The notes under the pieces were generated by a model. The model had not been told where the DNA came from, did not search any database, and worked only from the letters and a program-made list of their open reading frames with translations. From NCBI RefSeq assembly GCF_900112265.1, contig NZ_FOLO01000057.1, forward strand, positions 1-37,823: a stretch of DNA of 37,823 nt, written 5' to 3'. Positions 8,397 through 17,548 of this stretch are shown here, piece by piece. The DNA is from Pseudoalteromonas denitrificans DSM 6059 (lineage in GTDB: Bacteria; Pseudomonadota; Gammaproteobacteria; Enterobacterales; Alteromonadaceae). The translations under genes and the position numbers were made by a program. Numbering within the stretch: the first letter of the stretch is position 1; the number at the start of each line of letters is the position of its first letter.

Positions 8397-10577
8397 ATGG
8401 TTTCAATCCGTCAATCTCATTTAAATGAAGATGCTAATATTCATTGGCTTGAGTTAATTGATTTGAATGATGAGCAATTAGAATCGATGCGTTTGGCGAT
8501 TGATTTTTGTCATGAATTAGATGAAAACTTACCTTTCGAACAAGCTCGGGAAATGGTTGAAATTTTAGCTGAGTTAAATATGGACCCTGAAACTTTGGCG
8601 ACGGCTTATTTAACTCCTTTTTACTTACGTAAAGTTATTTCGATAGAAGATGTTGAATCTACGCTTGGGAAGTCTTTGGCTATGTTGCTTAAAGGCGTTT
8701 TCCAAATGGCAACAATCAGTACTTTAGCGCATCAAAATAAAGGCACGGTACAGATAGACAATATCAGACGCATGCTTTTGGCTATGGTCGAAGATGTGCG
8801 TGCAGTGGTAATCAAACTCGCTGAACAGGTATGTCATTTACGGAGTGTTAAAAATGCCAGTGAAGAAGAGCGTGTAATTGCGGCAAAGGAAACAAGCAGT
8901 ATTTTCGCACCTTTGGCTAATCGTTTAGGCATAGGACAGATAAAATGGGAGTTAGAGGATCTTTCTTTTCGTTATTTGCATCCTGAGTATTATAAAAAAA
9001 TAGCAAAATTATTAGATGATAAACGCCTTGATCGTGAAACCTATATGACAAATATGGTTGCTTCAATTCAAGTTAAATTAGATGAAGCAAAGATTGATGG
9101 ACAGGTATACGGTAGGCCAAAACATATCTATAGCATTTATAAAAAAATGTATAAAAAAAACTATGACTTTGAGCAACTATTTGATATCCGAGCTATTAGA
9201 GTTGTTGTTGATCGTATTCAAGATTGTTATGCCGCTTTGGGCATAGTACATACAAACTGGCAGCATTTGCATAAAGAGTTTGATGATTATGTTGCGACAC
9301 CTAAACCTAATGGTTATCAATCAATTCATACTGTTGTATTAGGCCCTGAAGGAAAAACAGTTGAAATTCAAATAAGAACACAAGAAATGCATGAAGATGC
9401 AGAGTTAGGGGTGGCTGCACATTGGAAATATAAAGAAGGTGCGTTACCGGGTAAAAAGTCAGGTTATGATCAAAAAATAAATTGGCTTCGCTCTTTATTG
9501 CAATGGCAAGAGGAAGTTGTTGATGATTCTGGCTTGGCTGATGATCTAGAGCTTGCTGAAGAATTAAAAAATCAGGTGATCGAAGACCGAGCATATGTCT
9601 TTACACCTTCTGGAGATATTGTAGATTTACCTCTGGGGTCAACTCCATTGGATTTTGCTTATTATATCCATTCAAATGTAGGCCATAGATGCATAGGAGC
9701 TAAAATTTTTGGCAAAATAGTGCCTTTTACTCATAAATTAGCGACTGGCGACCAAATTGAAATATTAACAAAAAAAGAACCTGGGCCAAGCCGTGATTGG
9801 TTAAACCCTTCTTTAGGTTATATAAAATCATCACGAGCACGGGCTAAAATTCATCATTGGTTTAAGCAACAAGACAGAGATAAAAATTTAGCTGCAGGTA
9901 AAGAGATTGCAGATGCTGAGCTTGCAAAACATGACTTAACCAGTAAAGAGTTAGAAGGGGCTGTAAAACGGTTTAATTTCAATCAAATCGATGAGCTATT
10001 AGTTGCAATAGGTGCGGGAGATGTACGTTTAGCGCAATTTATAAATTATTTGCAGAGTAAACAAGAAAAAGATGATATCCCTAAATTTAAACATCACAAT
10101 AAAGCTGTTTCTTCTAAAGGAGATAAAAACGGGATAGTTGTTGATGGTGTTGGTAGTTTAATGAGTCATGTTGCGGGTTGTTGTCAACCTGTTCCTGGGG
10201 ATGAAATATCAGGGTATATCACTTTAGGTCGTGGCATTGCAGTGCATCGCATTGATTGCGAACAGTTTATGCAATTGAGTAACTCAACACCTGAACGTGT
10301 TACTGATGTGAGCTGGGCTCAAGATGTGCAAACTAGTTATGCTTTAACAATTCGAATTGAGGCTAATGACAGACCCGCCTTGATGCGTGATATTAGTTCT
10401 GTACTGGCAAATGAAAAAATAAATGTTTTAAATATGAGCTTAAATACTCAACCAAAAAAACAGTTAGCAATTTTTGATATGAAACTTGAAATTACAGATT
10501 TATCTGCAATGAATCGTGTTTTGACTAAGGTGCAGCAGATTGAAGGTGTTTATGAGGCAAAACGTTATCACTCATGA
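8397..10577 (+). CDS. relA: (p)ppGpp synthetase RelA
   Basis: RelA is the ribosome-associated stringent-response enzyme that transfers pyrophosphate from ATP to GDP/GTP when uncharged tRNA enters the A site. The 726 residues show a pseudo-hydrolase domain in which the HD metal-binding motif is lost, so it should not degrade ppGpp, then a synthetase domain from about 238 (YGRPKHIYSIYKKM, FDIRAIRVV), a TGS domain from about 400 (VFTPSGDIVDLPLGSTPLDFA), a zinc-finger segment with a Cys pair (GCCQPVPGD), and a C-terminal ACT domain from about 645. ATG 8397 follows AAGGA at 8384-8388 and gives MVSIRQSHLN, as in E. coli. A longer in-frame start at 8343 would overlap rlmD and is unlikely. Confidence 0.97.
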   Translation: MVSIRQSHLNEDANIHWLELIDLNDEQLESMRLAIDFCHELDENLPFEQAREMVEILAELNMDPETLATAYLTPFYLRKVISIEDVESTLGKSLAMLLKGVFQMATISTLAHQNKGTVQIDNIRRMLLAMVEDVRAVVIKLAEQVCHLRSVKNASEEERVIAAKETSSIFAPLANRLGIGQIKWELEDLSFRYLHPEYYKKIAKLLDDKRLDRETYMTNMVASIQVKLDEAKIDGQVYGRPKHIYSIYKKMYKKNYDFEQLFDIRAIRVVVDRIQDCYAALGIVHTNWQHLHKEFDDYVATPKPNGYQSIHTVVLGPEGKTVEIQIRTQEMHEDAELGVAAHWKYKEGALPGKKSGYDQKINWLRSLLQWQEEVVDDSGLADDLELAEELKNQVIEDRAYVFTPSGDIVDLPLGSTPLDFAYYIHSNVGHRCIGAKIFGKIVPFTHKLATGDQIEILTKKEPGPSRDWLNPSLGYIKSSRARAKIHHWFKQQDRDKNLAAGKEIADAELAKHDLTSKELEGAVKRFNFNQIDELLVAIGAGDVRLAQFINYLQSKQEKDDIPKFKHHNKAVSSKGDKNGIVVDGVGSLMSHVAGCCQPVPGDEISGYITLGRGIAVHRIDCEQFMQLSNSTPERVTDVSWAQDVQTSYALTIRIEANDRPALMRDISSVLANEKINVLNMSLNTQPKKQLAIFDMKLEITDLSAMNRVLTKVQQIEGVYEAKRYHS

Positions 10578-10705
10578 GCTTTTTTATAACTATAATTAAG
10601 GCTTCATAGTGAGAAGGATGTTAATAAGTTATTTTTATGAACATTTAAGGTTTATTGTGCAATGAATATTAGGCTTGATCCGCAATGAGTTCGTTTTAGT
10701 GCTTT

Positions 10706-10729
10706 TTTTGCCACATTAATGTGGCAAAA
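10706..10729. repeat. 24-bp perfect palindrome after relA
   Basis: TTTTGCCACATTAATGTGGC plus four A forms a perfect 24-base palindrome between relA and mazG. As RNA it would fold into a hairpin with a GCCACA/TGTGGC core. A T-run lies on its upstream side rather than downstream, so it is not a textbook intrinsic terminator on the plus strand. It may be a weak terminator, an RNA processing site, or a protein-binding site for mazG. Confidence 0.5.
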
Positions 10730-10784
10730 GGGTTGTCCAATCTTATCTACAGCTTTAAAACTTAAATTAATTTAAAAGGATGTT

Positions 10785-11585
10785 ATGTCTAAGCACATTA
10801 TTGAAAATCTCATCGAAATTATGACGCAATTGCGTAACCCTAAAACGGGGTGTCCATGGGATTTAAAGCAAACCTTTCATTCAATTATACCGCATACAAT
10901 TGAAGAAGCGTATGAAGTGGCTGATGCCATCGAACAAGGTGACTTTGAAGAGTTAAAAAAAGAGTTGGGAGATTTGTTATTTCAGGTGGTTTTTTATGCT
11001 CAATTGGCCAAAGAAGACCATCAATTTAACTTTAATGACGTGGTTGAAACTGTATGTGAAAAATTGACTAGACGACATCCTCATGTTTTTACTAAACAAA
11101 ACTTTGAGAACGAACAACAAATAAAACAAAACTGGGAAAATGAAAAAGTAAAAGAAAGAGAGTTAAAAGCAGGTAAAAAAATCTCTATTTTAGCTGATAT
11201 TCCAAAAAATTTGCCCGCATTAAGTCAGGCAAATAAAATACAAAAACGTGTTGCGCATGTTGGGTTTGATTGGCCTAAAATATCTGGTGCATGGGATAAA
11301 GTAAAAGAAGAGGTTATTGAAGTTGAAGAAGCGCTTGATTCAAATCCATATTCAGATGAAATGGCTGAGGAAATTGGTGATTTGATGTTTGCGTTAGTAA
11401 ATGTAGCTAGACACGCAAAAAGAGATCCTGAACAATTGTTACGAAAAGCAAATCAAAAATTTACAAATAGATTTGTACAAGTTGAAGAACATTTGAACAA
11501 TATGAATATTAAATTCACTGATGCGACTTTAGAACAAATGGATAATGCCTGGGATCTCGTGAAGATAAATGAGAAAAAGAAATGA
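10785..11585 (+). CDS. mazG: Nucleoside triphosphate pyrophosphohydrolase MazG
   Basis: MazG hydrolyses (d)NTPs to monophosphates and pyrophosphate, cleansing the nucleotide pool; in E. coli it also lowers ppGpp effects. The 266 residues contain two tandem MazG domains, each with the ExxE...ExxD metal-binding pattern: EEAYEVADAI...ELGDLLFQVV near residues 37-67 and EEVIEVEEAL...EIGDLMFALV near 172-206. ATG 10785 has an AAAGGA ribosome site at 10775-10780. In E. coli mazG also lies between relA and pyrG, with mazEF in front of it; no mazEF is visible in the 207-base gap here. A possible weak terminator hairpin overlaps its stop codon. Confidence 0.95.
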   Translation: MSKHIIENLIEIMTQLRNPKTGCPWDLKQTFHSIIPHTIEEAYEVADAIEQGDFEELKKELGDLLFQVVFYAQLAKEDHQFNFNDVVETVCEKLTRRHPHVFTKQNFENEQQIKQNWENEKVKERELKAGKKISILADIPKNLPALSQANKIQKRVAHVGFDWPKISGAWDKVKEEVIEVEEALDSNPYSDEMAEEIGDLMFALVNVARHAKRDPEQLLRKANQKFTNRFVQVEEHLNNMNIKFTDATLEQMDNAWDLVKINEKKK

Positions 11586-11597
11586 TCTCATTTTTTT
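11567..11597 (+). terminator. Weak terminator at the end of mazG
   Basis: Seven-base arms AAATGAG (11567-11573) and CTCATTT (11587-11593) surround a 13-base loop and run into a stretch of T. The stem overlaps the mazG stop codon. It is AT-rich with a large loop, so termination may be inefficient. Confidence 0.4.
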
Positions 11598-11931
11598 ATA
11601 ATTCTCATTGAGAAAAGAGGTGTTTTTTAGTATAATTTTTTCCCGTCTTGGTAAATACCTAAACCACCTAAAGATATAAAACTTAAAGTGCTTGCGCAAT
11701 TCTAATTTTAAGCACATTTATATGAAGATAATGATTCAAATAAATGTAAATTGAAGTTGAATTCCTCAAGCATTTCTTTAATGGTTTTAAATTATAATTA
11801 TGTTATTGATTTTGACAAGGGAGTAGAGCTTTCCTAAAATCAATTCTTGATTTTAATCATTTTAACTTCCATTAAACTCTGTGTCTTTAGGTAGTTTGGG
11901 TATATTGTTTTTCTCACATTTTAGGGTTCTC
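11586..11931. other. mazG-pyrG intergenic region
   Basis: This 346-base gap holds no convincing gene. It contains the tail of the mazG hairpin, an AT-rich stretch, the pyrG promoter at 11812-11840, and a short perfect stem, AAAATCAA/TTGATTTT (11836-11854), that overlaps the -10 and the probable transcription start. About 85 bases of untranslated leader precede pyrG. Confidence 0.6.
11812..11840 (+). promoter_or_regulatory. Sigma70 promoter of pyrG
   Basis: A consensus -35 TTGACA (11812-11817) and a TAAAAT -10 (11835-11840) are separated by the ideal 17 bases. Transcription would begin near 11847, leaving a leader of about 85 bases before the pyrG ATG. Confidence 0.7.
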
Positions 11932-13572
11932 ATGAGTACAAAATTTATCTTCGTAACGGGTGGCGTTGTTTCATCTTTGGGTAAAGGTATTGCTGCTGCA
12001 TCATTAGCTGCAATTTTAGAAGCGCGCGGTTTAAAAGTGACAATTCTAAAGCTAGACCCATATATCAATGTTGATCCTGGTACTATGAGTCCAATTCAGC
12101 ATGGTGAAGTTTTTGTAACTGAAGATGGGGCAGAAACAGATCTAGATTTAGGTCATTATGAGCGTTTTATTCGTACCAAAATGACAAAGAAAAACAACTT
12201 TACACAAGGCCGTGTTTTTGAAGATGTTTTACGCCGTGAACGTAAAGGTGAGTACTTAGGTGCGACGATTCAAGTGATCCCGCATATTACAAATGACATA
12301 AAACGTCGTGTAATTGAAGGTGCTGAAGGTTATGATGTTGCTATGGTCGAAATTGGTGGGACAGTAGGTGATATTGAATCTTTACCTTTCCTTGAAGCTA
12401 TTCGTCAATTAGGTACTGAATTAGGTCGTGAATCAGCACTTTATATGCATTTAACGTTATTACCATATTTAGGTGCTGCAGGTGAACTTAAAACTAAACC
12501 TACTCAACATTCAGTAAAAGAGCTGCGCTCAATTGGTATTCAACCTGATGTATTAATATGTCGTTCGAACCGTGCAATACCTGCAAATGAACGTGCTAAA
12601 ATTTCTTTATTTACAAATGTTGAAGAAAAGGCTGTTATCTCGTTAAAAGACGTGCCAAGCATTTATCAAATTCCAGCATTATTAAAATCACAAGGTTTAG
12701 ATGATTTAGTATGTCGTCGTTTCCATTTAGATTGCCCTGAAGCAAATCTTGAAGAGTGGGAGCAAGTGCTTTATCAAGAGTCTAATCCAACTGCTGAATT
12801 AACAATTGGTATGGTTGGCAAGTATATTGAATTACCTGATGCATATAAATCAGTAAACGAAGCATTAAAACACGCGGGTCTTAAAAACCGTGTAACGGTT
12901 AATATCAAATATGTAGACTCTCAAGATGTTGAGAGTAAAGGCGTAGAAGTATTAGCTGACTTAGACGCGATACTTGTTCCGGGTGGTTTTGGTGGCCGTG
13001 GGGTTGAAGGTAAAATCAGGACTGCGCAATATGCACGTGAAAATAAAGTACCATATTTAGGCATCTGTTTAGGCATGCAAGTCGCGTTAATTGAATTTGC
13101 TCGAAATGTTGCGGGTCTTGAGGATGCAAACTCAACTGAGTTTGATGCAAACAGTAATGCACCTGTTGTAGGCTTAATTACAGAATGGTTAGATTCAGAA
13201 GGTAAAGTTGAACAACGTACTGAAGCATCAGATTTAGGTGGCACTATGCGTTTAGGTTCACAAAAATGTTATTTAACACCTGGCTCTAAAGTATCTGAAG
13301 TATATGGCTCAAATGAAATTTTTGAACGTCATCGTCATCGTTATGAAGTTAATAATAACTTCGTTGAGAAACTAGAAAAGGCAGGCCTTGCTTTCACCGG
13401 TTTATCTGAAGATAAAAAGCTAGTTGAAATCATTGAAAATAAAAACCATCCTTGGTTTATTGCTGCTCAGTTCCATCCTGAGTTCACATCGACGCCTCGT
13501 GATGGACACCCATTATTTGAAGGTTTTGTGGCAGCAGCCAAAGAATATCAAAAATCATCATTACCATCGTAA
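11932..13572 (+). CDS. pyrG: CTP synthase PyrG
   Basis: PyrG makes CTP from UTP using ATP and glutamine, the last step of pyrimidine nucleotide synthesis. The 546 residues comprise an amidoligase domain (1 to about 267) with the nucleotide-binding GGVVSSLGKG and a class I glutaminase domain with the nucleophile Cys379 (GICLGMQ, same number as in E. coli) and the His-Glu of QFHPEFTSTP. ATG 11932 gives MSTKFIFVTGG, typical of the family, with AGGG at 11923-11926; in-frame extension to GTG 11881 is unlikely. Its own strong promoter lies upstream and a strong terminator downstream, so it can be transcribed separately from mazG and eno. Confidence 0.98.
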   Translation: MSTKFIFVTGGVVSSLGKGIAAASLAAILEARGLKVTILKLDPYINVDPGTMSPIQHGEVFVTEDGAETDLDLGHYERFIRTKMTKKNNFTQGRVFEDVLRRERKGEYLGATIQVIPHITNDIKRRVIEGAEGYDVAMVEIGGTVGDIESLPFLEAIRQLGTELGRESALYMHLTLLPYLGAAGELKTKPTQHSVKELRSIGIQPDVLICRSNRAIPANERAKISLFTNVEEKAVISLKDVPSIYQIPALLKSQGLDDLVCRRFHLDCPEANLEEWEQVLYQESNPTAELTIGMVGKYIELPDAYKSVNEALKHAGLKNRVTVNIKYVDSQDVESKGVEVLADLDAILVPGGFGGRGVEGKIRTAQYARENKVPYLGICLGMQVALIEFARNVAGLEDANSTEFDANSNAPVVGLITEWLDSEGKVEQRTEASDLGGTMRLGSQKCYLTPGSKVSEVYGSNEIFERHRHRYEVNNNFVEKLEKAGLAFTGLSEDKKLVEIIENKNHPWFIAAQFHPEFTSTPRDGHPLFEGFVAAAKEYQKSSLPS

Positions 13573-13580
13573 TGATTTAA

Positions 13581-13610
13581 TAAAAGCCGTGTTTTAACAC
13601 GGCTTTTATA
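13581..13610 (+). terminator. Intrinsic terminator of pyrG
   Basis: A 13-bp perfect stem, TAAAAGCCGTGTT / AACACGGCTTTTA, with a two-base loop follows the pyrG stop by eight bases and ends in a T-rich arm. Confidence 0.85.
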
Positions 13611-13624
13611 TTGTAAAAATTTAA

Positions 13625-13652
13625 TTGAAAATTAAATATCACGAATTATTAA
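13625..13652 (+). promoter_or_regulatory. Possible eno promoter
   Basis: TTGAAA (13625-13630) and TATTAA (13647-13652) are separated by 16 bases between the pyrG terminator and eno. Both hexamers are imperfect. A promoter is expected here because the pyrG terminator isolates eno. Confidence 0.35.
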
Positions 13653-13678
13653 AACTATCATTGGGAAGAGGAACTAAA

Positions 13679-14971
13679 ATGTCAAAAATAGTAAAAATCA
13701 TTGGTCGTGAAATAATGGATTCACGCGGCAACCCAACTGTTGAAGCTGATGTGCATTTAGATAATGGTCTTTGGGGCCGTGCCTGTGCACCATCTGGCGC
13801 ATCTACAGGTAGCCGTGAAGCATTAGAGTTACGCGATGGTGATAAATCACGTTATTTAGGCAAAGGTGTTCTGACAGCAGTAAATTTCATTAATGGTGAA
13901 CTTGGTGAAGCTTTAATTGGTCAAAACCCAGTTGAGCAAGCTGCAATTGATGCCATTATGATTGAGCTTGATGGTACTGAAAATAAAGAAAAATTTGGCG
14001 CAAACTCTATTCTTGCTGTGTCATTAGCTGTTGCTAAAGCTGCTGCACTTGATAAAGGTGTTGAACTTTACGAACATATCGCTGATTTAAATGGCACTTC
14101 AGGTCAATACTCTATGCCAGTACCTATGATGAATATCATTAATGGTGGTGAACATGCTGATAACAATGTTGATATTCAAGAATTTATGATCCAACCAGTT
14201 GGTGCATCAACTTTTACTGAAGCACTGCGTATGGGCGCTGAAATTTTCCATACACTTAAAAAAGTATTAAGTGAGCGTGGTCTAAGTACTGCTGTTGGTG
14301 ATGAAGGTGGTTTTGCACCAGACTTAGCATCAAATGAAGAAGCACTCGCTATTATTACAGAAGCTGTAACACTTGCTGGTTACGAAATGAATAAAGATAT
14401 TACATTAGCGCTAGATTGTGCTGCATCGGAGTTCTATGTTAATGATAAATATGACCTTAAAGGTGAAGGTAAAGTATTTGATTCAGCTGGCTTTGCTGAT
14501 TACCTAGCGGGTCTTTCAGAGCGTCACCCAATTGTTTCAATTGAAGATGGCTTAGACGAAAGTGATTGGGCTGGTTGGAAAATTTTAACTGATAAAATTG
14601 GTAAAAAAGTACAATTAGTAGGTGATGATTTATTTGTTACTAATACTAAAATCCTTAAACGTGGTATCGATGAAAACATCGGTAACTCTATCTTAATCAA
14701 ATTCAACCAAATTGGTTCGCTTACTGAAACGTTAGAAGCAATTAAAATGGCTAAAGATGCTGGTTTTACAGTTGTTATTTCACATCGCTCAGGTGAAACG
14801 GAAGATGCAACAATTGCTGACCTAGCTGTTGGTACGGCTGCGGGCCAAATTAAAACTGGTTCATTATGTCGTTCTGACCGTGTTTCTAAATATAACCAAC
14901 TACTTCGTATTGAAGGTACTTTAGGCGATAAAGTTGCTTACAAAGGCCGTAGTGAGATAAAAGGTCAGTAA
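13679..14971 (+). CDS. eno: Enolase
   Basis: Enolase interconverts 2-phosphoglycerate and phosphoenolpyruvate in glycolysis and, in gammaproteobacteria such as E. coli, is also part of the RNA degradosome. The 430 residues are close to the E. coli 432. Family blocks are intact: IMDSRGNPTVEADV at the N-terminus, the flexible loop PSGASTGSREA, GDEGGFAP, the metal-binding segment IEDGLDESDW and GDDLFVTN, and the C-terminal SHRSGETEDATIADL. ATG 13679 gives MSKIVKIIGRE and has GAGGA at 13668-13672 as ribosome site; the longer in-frame start at 13625 is not needed. A strong hairpin follows it. Confidence 0.98.
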   Translation: MSKIVKIIGREIMDSRGNPTVEADVHLDNGLWGRACAPSGASTGSREALELRDGDKSRYLGKGVLTAVNFINGELGEALIGQNPVEQAAIDAIMIELDGTENKEKFGANSILAVSLAVAKAAALDKGVELYEHIADLNGTSGQYSMPVPMMNIINGGEHADNNVDIQEFMIQPVGASTFTEALRMGAEIFHTLKKVLSERGLSTAVGDEGGFAPDLASNEEALAIITEAVTLAGYEMNKDITLALDCAASEFYVNDKYDLKGEGKVFDSAGFADYLAGLSERHPIVSIEDGLDESDWAGWKILTDKIGKKVQLVGDDLFVTNTKILKRGIDENIGNSILIKFNQIGSLTETLEAIKMAKDAGFTVVISHRSGETEDATIADLAVGTAAGQIKTGSLCRSDRVSKYNQLLRIEGTLGDKVAYKGRSEIKGQ

Positions 14972-15015
14972 AAATTTATTGAGCTGAACTCATTTATTAC
15001 TTAGTTAATATAAAG

Positions 15016-15049
15016 AAAAAGGTTTGATTTTTTAATCAAACCTTTTTTA
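15016..15049 (+). terminator. Terminator of eno, probably bidirectional
   Basis: The stem AAAAAGGTTTGATT / AATCAAACCTTTTT (14 bp) with a short T loop ends in TTTTTTAT on the plus strand. Read on the minus strand it also ends in a T-run, so it can stop transcripts of both eno and the opposing hydroxylase gene. Confidence 0.88.
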
Positions 15050-15075
15050 TTTCTAAATTCTACATAGTGGATTTT

Positions 15076-16032
15076 TTAAGTTTTAACATCGGGGCTTAAG
15101 GCCGGATCTATAATGCAGTGAATTAACATTAATAAAGCATTTTCCCCATTACTTAACTTTAATGAATTTGCTAGGTGTTTAGCGTTATGAAATGTTGTAT
15201 CTCTTAAATTATGATAATGTTGCCAACCACTTTCAGAAGAACCATATAGGGCCCATAATTGAGTCCAATCTTGGCTAAAACCTCTTAATTGATTTTTAAT
15301 TTTATCTATTTCAGTCAACTGATTTTCTTGAGCACTTGTAAGCTCATTTATAAACTCTGAAATCATATGATTAACTTCACCAGGAGGCATAACAATAGGG
15401 GCATTATATTTTTCTATTTTTATATTCGTATTGTGCGTAGGTGAAAATGGAATCAATTGTTCGTTATTTACAGGGGACTCGAGCCAAGGCACAGTTGATT
15501 TGTCTACCGTATTCCAAAAATCTCTCGATCCTGTGGTATCAATTACAAGGTGTATTCGCGTTTTTTCTGAAGCGTTAACGACTTTATGGTTTTTCCATGA
15601 GTCAAAGATCCAGCATTCACCTTCTGCCATATGTGTTTTTTTATCTCCACAATAAAAAGTGACATCTGTGTTTGTAAATATAGGAATATGAATTCTAACT
15701 CTATTATACCAGTGGTAGTTAATATCAAAATGCAGCGGAACTTCGCAGTTAGGATCTAAGCGCATTAGCCTAGAGCGACCAAAAACATCACCAAATGAGG
15801 CTATTACTTGTTGTAAATAAGGTGATGTTTCAAGCGCTTTAGTGCTGGCCATTGCGCCCTTGAATTGATTGTTATTTGAGCCACCTACACTAATTAAGGG
15901 AATAGCAAAGTTACCCTTAAAGTTTTCATGGTGGGGCTGCCAATCACTTTCGTTAAACTGATTAACTTCTTGCTGTAACCGAGAAATGTCGAATACAAAT
16001 GGTAATTTATAAAATTCGTGAACTAGTTTCAT
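15076..16032 (-). CDS. Aspartyl/asparaginyl beta-hydroxylase-like 2OG-Fe(II) oxygenase
   Basis: The 318-residue protein resembles the aspartyl/asparaginyl beta-hydroxylase (cupin-type, 2-oxoglutarate/iron) family. The probable iron ligands are visible: His101 and Asp103 (PLHFDINYHW), the distal His149 (FDSWKNHKVVN), and Arg159 in TRIHLVID as 2-oxoglutarate anchor. The last 150 residues or so are an extra, mainly helical domain that I do not recognise. The true substrate is unknown; relatives hydroxylate proteins, lipids or small metabolites. It lies 16 bases downstream of the sulfotransferase gene in the same direction, so the two are probably one operon acting on a related molecule. ATG 16032 has only a weak AGAG ribosome site. 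Confidence 0.85.
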   Translation of the reverse strand: MKLVHEFYKLPFVFDISRLQQEVNQFNESDWQPHHENFKGNFAIPLISVGGSNNNQFKGAMASTKALETSPYLQQVIASFGDVFGRSRLMRLDPNCEVPLHFDINYHWYNRVRIHIPIFTNTDVTFYCGDKKTHMAEGECWIFDSWKNHKVVNASEKTRIHLVIDTTGSRDFWNTVDKSTVPWLESPVNNEQLIPFSPTHNTNIKIEKYNAPIVMPPGEVNHMISEFINELTSAQENQLTEIDKIKNQLRGFSQDWTQLWALYGSSESGWQHYHNLRDTTFHNAKHLANSLKLSNGENALLMLIHCIIDPALSPDVKT

Positions 16033-16048
16033 TTTTTTCTCTATGCAA

Positions 16049-16957
16049 TCAGTTGTTTTTTACATTATCTAAAGCAATAACATTATTGATTTTTGTTGCG
16101 TTACTTCTAGAAAGTTCTAAGTTTATGTCATCTATAAGTGTTTCTAATTGATTCATTTGGCTGGCCAGAAGGTGCGCATTTTTATGCCATTTATTTTTTT
16201 TAGGCTCTGTTAATGTGAACTCAGACAGTGGTAATTCATTTTTTCCAAGTTCTGGAAAGTTTTCATTTTTGTTGATACCTATGAATCGACATAATTTTGA
16301 AATTTCTTGATCTGGATTATCAATAAGATCTGAGTAGTTAGTTATTTCCCATTTATCTTCAGGTAGCTTTTTTAGCTCTTCCAATATTGTTGAATTACAG
16401 ACTTTCCATTGCTGAGTTGCAATTTCATGATTCGTTTTATTAACTAAAGAAGGCCAATTAGGGAGTAAAACAAGTGACCAGCGGTTTTTAAAGTTAGGCA
16501 AATAAGGGTAAGTTATGAAATGTTTTGAGTTCCATGCATCAATCATACTACTAATATTTTCTTTTGGATCTCTTACTAAATAAATAAACTTAGCATCAGG
16601 AAATACTTTACTTAAAAACCTTATTCTTAATGCATTTTTAGGTGTTTTTTCAAGAAATCGAATTGGGCCATTTATTTCTTCTGAATATGTTTTACCTTCA
16701 TTATTTTTTAATAAAGATTGAAATCTAAATTTTAGCTGCTCTATTGTTTTGGGATCTGCATCATGTTCTGTTAATTCATTCGATATTGAGTCTTTATAGC
16801 CTGGGCAAAGTTGAGGCATTCCTTCAATGACAGCGTGGCTTTCACCACCGATAGTCCATAGTTCATTGCCTTTAGAGAGGGTTTCAAATAAGAACGTACT
16901 ACCAGATCTGGGGGCAGATAGAATAATAATAGGTTGTTTAAATATGTTTGAAATCAA
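16049..16957 (-). CDS. PAPS-dependent sulfotransferase
   Basis: This is a cytosolic sulfotransferase that should move a sulfuryl group from PAPS to a hydroxyl or amino acceptor. In the 302 residues the 5'-phosphosulfate loop is SAPRSGST (14-21), EKTPKN (103-108) follows, and the 3'-phosphate site is VRDPKENISS (128-137) with its Arg and Ser. The acceptor cannot be predicted. Translation starts at TTG 16957: on the minus strand AAGG lies six bases before it and the reading gives MISNIFKQPIIILSAPRSGS, which leaves the usual short leader before the loop. It is the first gene of a two-gene minus-strand unit and is divergent from the large plus-strand cluster. Confidence 0.9.
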   Translation of the reverse strand: MISNIFKQPIIILSAPRSGSTFLFETLSKGNELWTIGGESHAVIEGMPQLCPGYKDSISNELTEHDADPKTIEQLKFRFQSLLKNNEGKTYSEEINGPIRFLEKTPKNALRIRFLSKVFPDAKFIYLVRDPKENISSMIDAWNSKHFITYPYLPNFKNRWSLVLLPNWPSLVNKTNHEIATQQWKVCNSTILEELKKLPEDKWEITNYSDLIDNPDQEISKLCRFIGINKNENFPELGKNELPLSEFTLTEPKKNKWHKNAHLLASQMNQLETLIDDINLELSRSNATKINNVIALDNVKNN

Positions 16958-17113
16958 AATACACCTTACAAATCAATTAGAAGCATTTATTTTTTGTTTT
17001 AATATGCAAATAGAAGAAATTTAATATTTGCTATTCTACCACTAGTTTAAATAAAACCTCTTAAACCTTTTTATAACTATCACATATGTAAGTAATAGAA
17101 ATAAGAGGTTGCA

Positions 17114-17548
17114 GTGGTGATTAAATTAAAAGAGCAAGAAAATTCTACAACTCAAGCATTGACTGAAGTTGCTTTAGCCTTGTCGATGGCTTTTTTTGCC
17201 TTGCTAATTTTAGCCTTATTATCTATAGGTGTACCTCCTAAACAAAAGTCAGAATCCATTTTAAATAAAAAAAACAGCGTAAAAGTGACTGACAGTCAGA
17301 TAGAAAAAAACAAAAGTAATCAAACTGAAGATATGCAATATGTTATATATTTTCAGGGGTCTTTTTATGATCAAATGCTAAATAAAATTTCATCACACAA
17401 GTATAAGCATGAACAGCCTCTTTTATTAGCAATTGAGCGTTCATTGCCTATTTCTGAAGTTATTAGCTTAAAGTCGCAAATAAAACACTCAAACCTTTCC
17501 ATAACGACCTTAAACGATCAATGGTTAACACGTTTGGAGGATCTATAA
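17114..17548 (+). CDS. ExbD/TolR-like single-pass membrane protein
   Basis: The 144-residue protein has a short cytosolic N-terminus, one membrane helix (about 18-40, TEVALALSMAFFALLILALL) and a periplasmic tail. The layout and the acidic residue at the start of the helix (Glu18) recall ExbD, TolR and MotB, where an Asp in the same place carries protons. The tail (about 74-140) has a beta-alpha pattern like ExbD/TolR, including PLLLAIERSLPISEVISLKSQI. There is no OmpA-type peptidoglycan-binding domain. Similarity is structural and weak, so the assignment is inference, supported by the MotA/TolQ/ExbB-like gene at 25688. The start is GTG with AAGAGG at 17103-17108. Its stop overlaps the next start by one base (TAATG). 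Confidence 0.6.
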   Translation: MVIKLKEQENSTTQALTEVALALSMAFFALLILALLSIGVPPKQKSESILNKKNSVKVTDSQIEKNKSNQTEDMQYVIYFQGSFYDQMLNKISSHKYKHEQPLLLAIERSLPISEVISLKSQIKHSNLSITTLNDQWLTRLEDL

